Below are positions 12,828 to 13,347 of a stretch of DNA of 13,347 bases, piece after piece. The translations under genes were made by a program, and so were the position numbers. Origin of the DNA: DATAFO01 sp046728015 (GTDB lineage: Bacteria; Actinomycetota; Thermoleophilia; Solirubrobacterales; 70-9); contig JBKPDQ010000006.1 of NCBI GenBank assembly GCA_046728015.1, positions 1-13,347 on the forward strand, read 5' to 3'. How positions within the stretch are numbered: position 1 is the first letter of the stretch; every line of letters starts with the position of its first letter. Below the pieces are notes generated by a model. It saw only the letters and a program-made list of their open reading frames with translations, did not search any database and was not told where the DNA came from.

Positions 12828-13347
12828 ATGCTGGCGATCGAGATCAGTCGGCACGGCGGGCCTGGAGCGCTGCGGCCGGTCGAACGCCCCGATCCAGTTC
12901 CGAGCGCCGACGAGCTCCTCGTCCGCAACCGCTGGATCGGCGTCAACTACGTTGACCTCCAGCACCGCGAGGGCCGGCCCTATCCCGTCGAGCTGCCACT
13001 CGTGCCCGGGATCGAGGCCGCCGGTGAGGTCGTCGCGACCGGCCCGGACGCCGACGCCGCGCTGCTCGGGCGCCCGGTCGTCCACTTCGGGCACCTCTCG
13101 GGTGTCTACGCGGAGCTGACGGCCGTGGGTCCGACGCACGTTGTCGCGCTCGCGCCCGACGTGCCGCTCGACGTCGCCGCCGCGGTCGCGATGTGCGGAA
13201 CGACCGCCCATGTGCTCACGCGCGAGGCGGCGCGGCCGGGCGCCGGTGACTCCGTCGTCGTGCAGGCAGCCGCCGGCGCCACCGGTGGCGCGGTCGTGCA
13301 GCTCGCTGCCGCCGCAGGTGCGACGGTGATCGGCCTCGCCTCGACGC
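12828..13347 (+). CDS. Zinc-free quinone oxidoreductase (MDR superfamily), 5' part
   Basis: Open at the right edge, 173 codons visible. It starts MLAIEISRHGGPGALRPVE, typical of NADPH:quinone reductase (QOR) proteins, followed by VRNRWIGVNYVDLQHREGRP, PLVPGIEAAGEVVATG, and the cofactor-binding start AAAGATGGAVVQLAAAAGA (AAxGxxG, the NADPH Rossmann loop). The structural-zinc Cys residues and the catalytic-zinc Cys of alcohol dehydrogenases are absent, as expected for QOR. Likely role: one- or two-electron reduction of quinones or of enones in the cytoplasm. The ATG at 12828 is backed by TATAAC just upstream. It is separated from the CNB gene by 111 bases with its own promoter, so probably a separate unit. 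Confidence 0.88.
   Translation, partial: MLAIEISRHGGPGALRPVERPDPVPSADELLVRNRWIGVNYVDLQHREGRPYPVELPLVPGIEAAGEVVATGPDADAALLGRPVVHFGHLSGVYAELTAVGPTHVVALAPDVPLDVAAAVAMCGTTAHVLTREAARPGAGDSVVVQAAAGATGGAVVQLAAAAGATVIGLAST

Overview
The window is strongly GC-rich and gene-dense, with genes on both strands. It looks like chromosomal DNA of a high-GC actinobacterium. A Thermoleophilia/Solirubrobacterales-like host is my guess, from the protein types (a PLP-dependent cysteine-synthase-like enzyme, an EgtC-like amidotransferase, an MFS transporter fused to a cyclic-nucleotide-binding domain, DUF2652, DUF1059) and from -10 boxes placed so close to start codons that leaderless mRNAs are likely. I see no rRNA, tRNA, CRISPR array, transposase or phage gene.

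Layout. 1-895: 3' part of a cytochrome P450 (+), whose last codons run antisense into the tail of a decayed Na+/H+ antiporter (840-1068, -). 1053-2105: Tat-exported sugar isomerase/epimerase-like TIM-barrel protein (-). 2452-2892: small uncharacterised protein (+), facing a secreted NucA/NucB-type nuclease (2933-4270, -) across a perfect palindromic terminator. 4271-4893: long gap with two consecutive hairpins. 4894-5577: uncharacterised protein (+). 5578-6378: gap holding coding-like debris and the promoter of a DUF2652 cyclase-like protein (6379-7095, +). 7265-8941: MFS transporter with a C-terminal cyclic-nucleotide-binding (CNB) domain (-). 8942-9456: a gene graveyard with a rearranged CNB fragment and a LuxR-type HTH remnant carrying an in-frame amber codon. 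9457-10560: PLP-dependent enzyme (+), whose stop codon overlaps that of a convergent 57-residue DUF1059 protein (10557-10730, -). 10829-11749 and 11742-12716: two overlapping (+) genes, a class II glutamine amidotransferase and a tandem-CNB protein without an HTH. 12828-end: 5' part of a zinc-free quinone oxidoreductase (+) with a palindrome over its -10 box.

How it fits together. The recurring theme is nucleotide sensing: a cyclase-fold DUF2652 protein, an MFS-CNB fusion, a double-CNB protein co-translated with an amidotransferase, and debris of a second copy of that double-CNB gene upstream of the transporter. The debris is most simply explained as an ancestral minus-strand CNB gene beside the MFS-CNB gene, broken by a small internal inversion. 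The second theme is a secreted nuclease convergent with a small protein whose strand pattern loosely resembles ComJ, the inhibitor of the Bacillus nuclease NucA. Three recognisable gene remnants (antiporter, LuxR, CNB) show that the segment has been rearranged and is losing genes.
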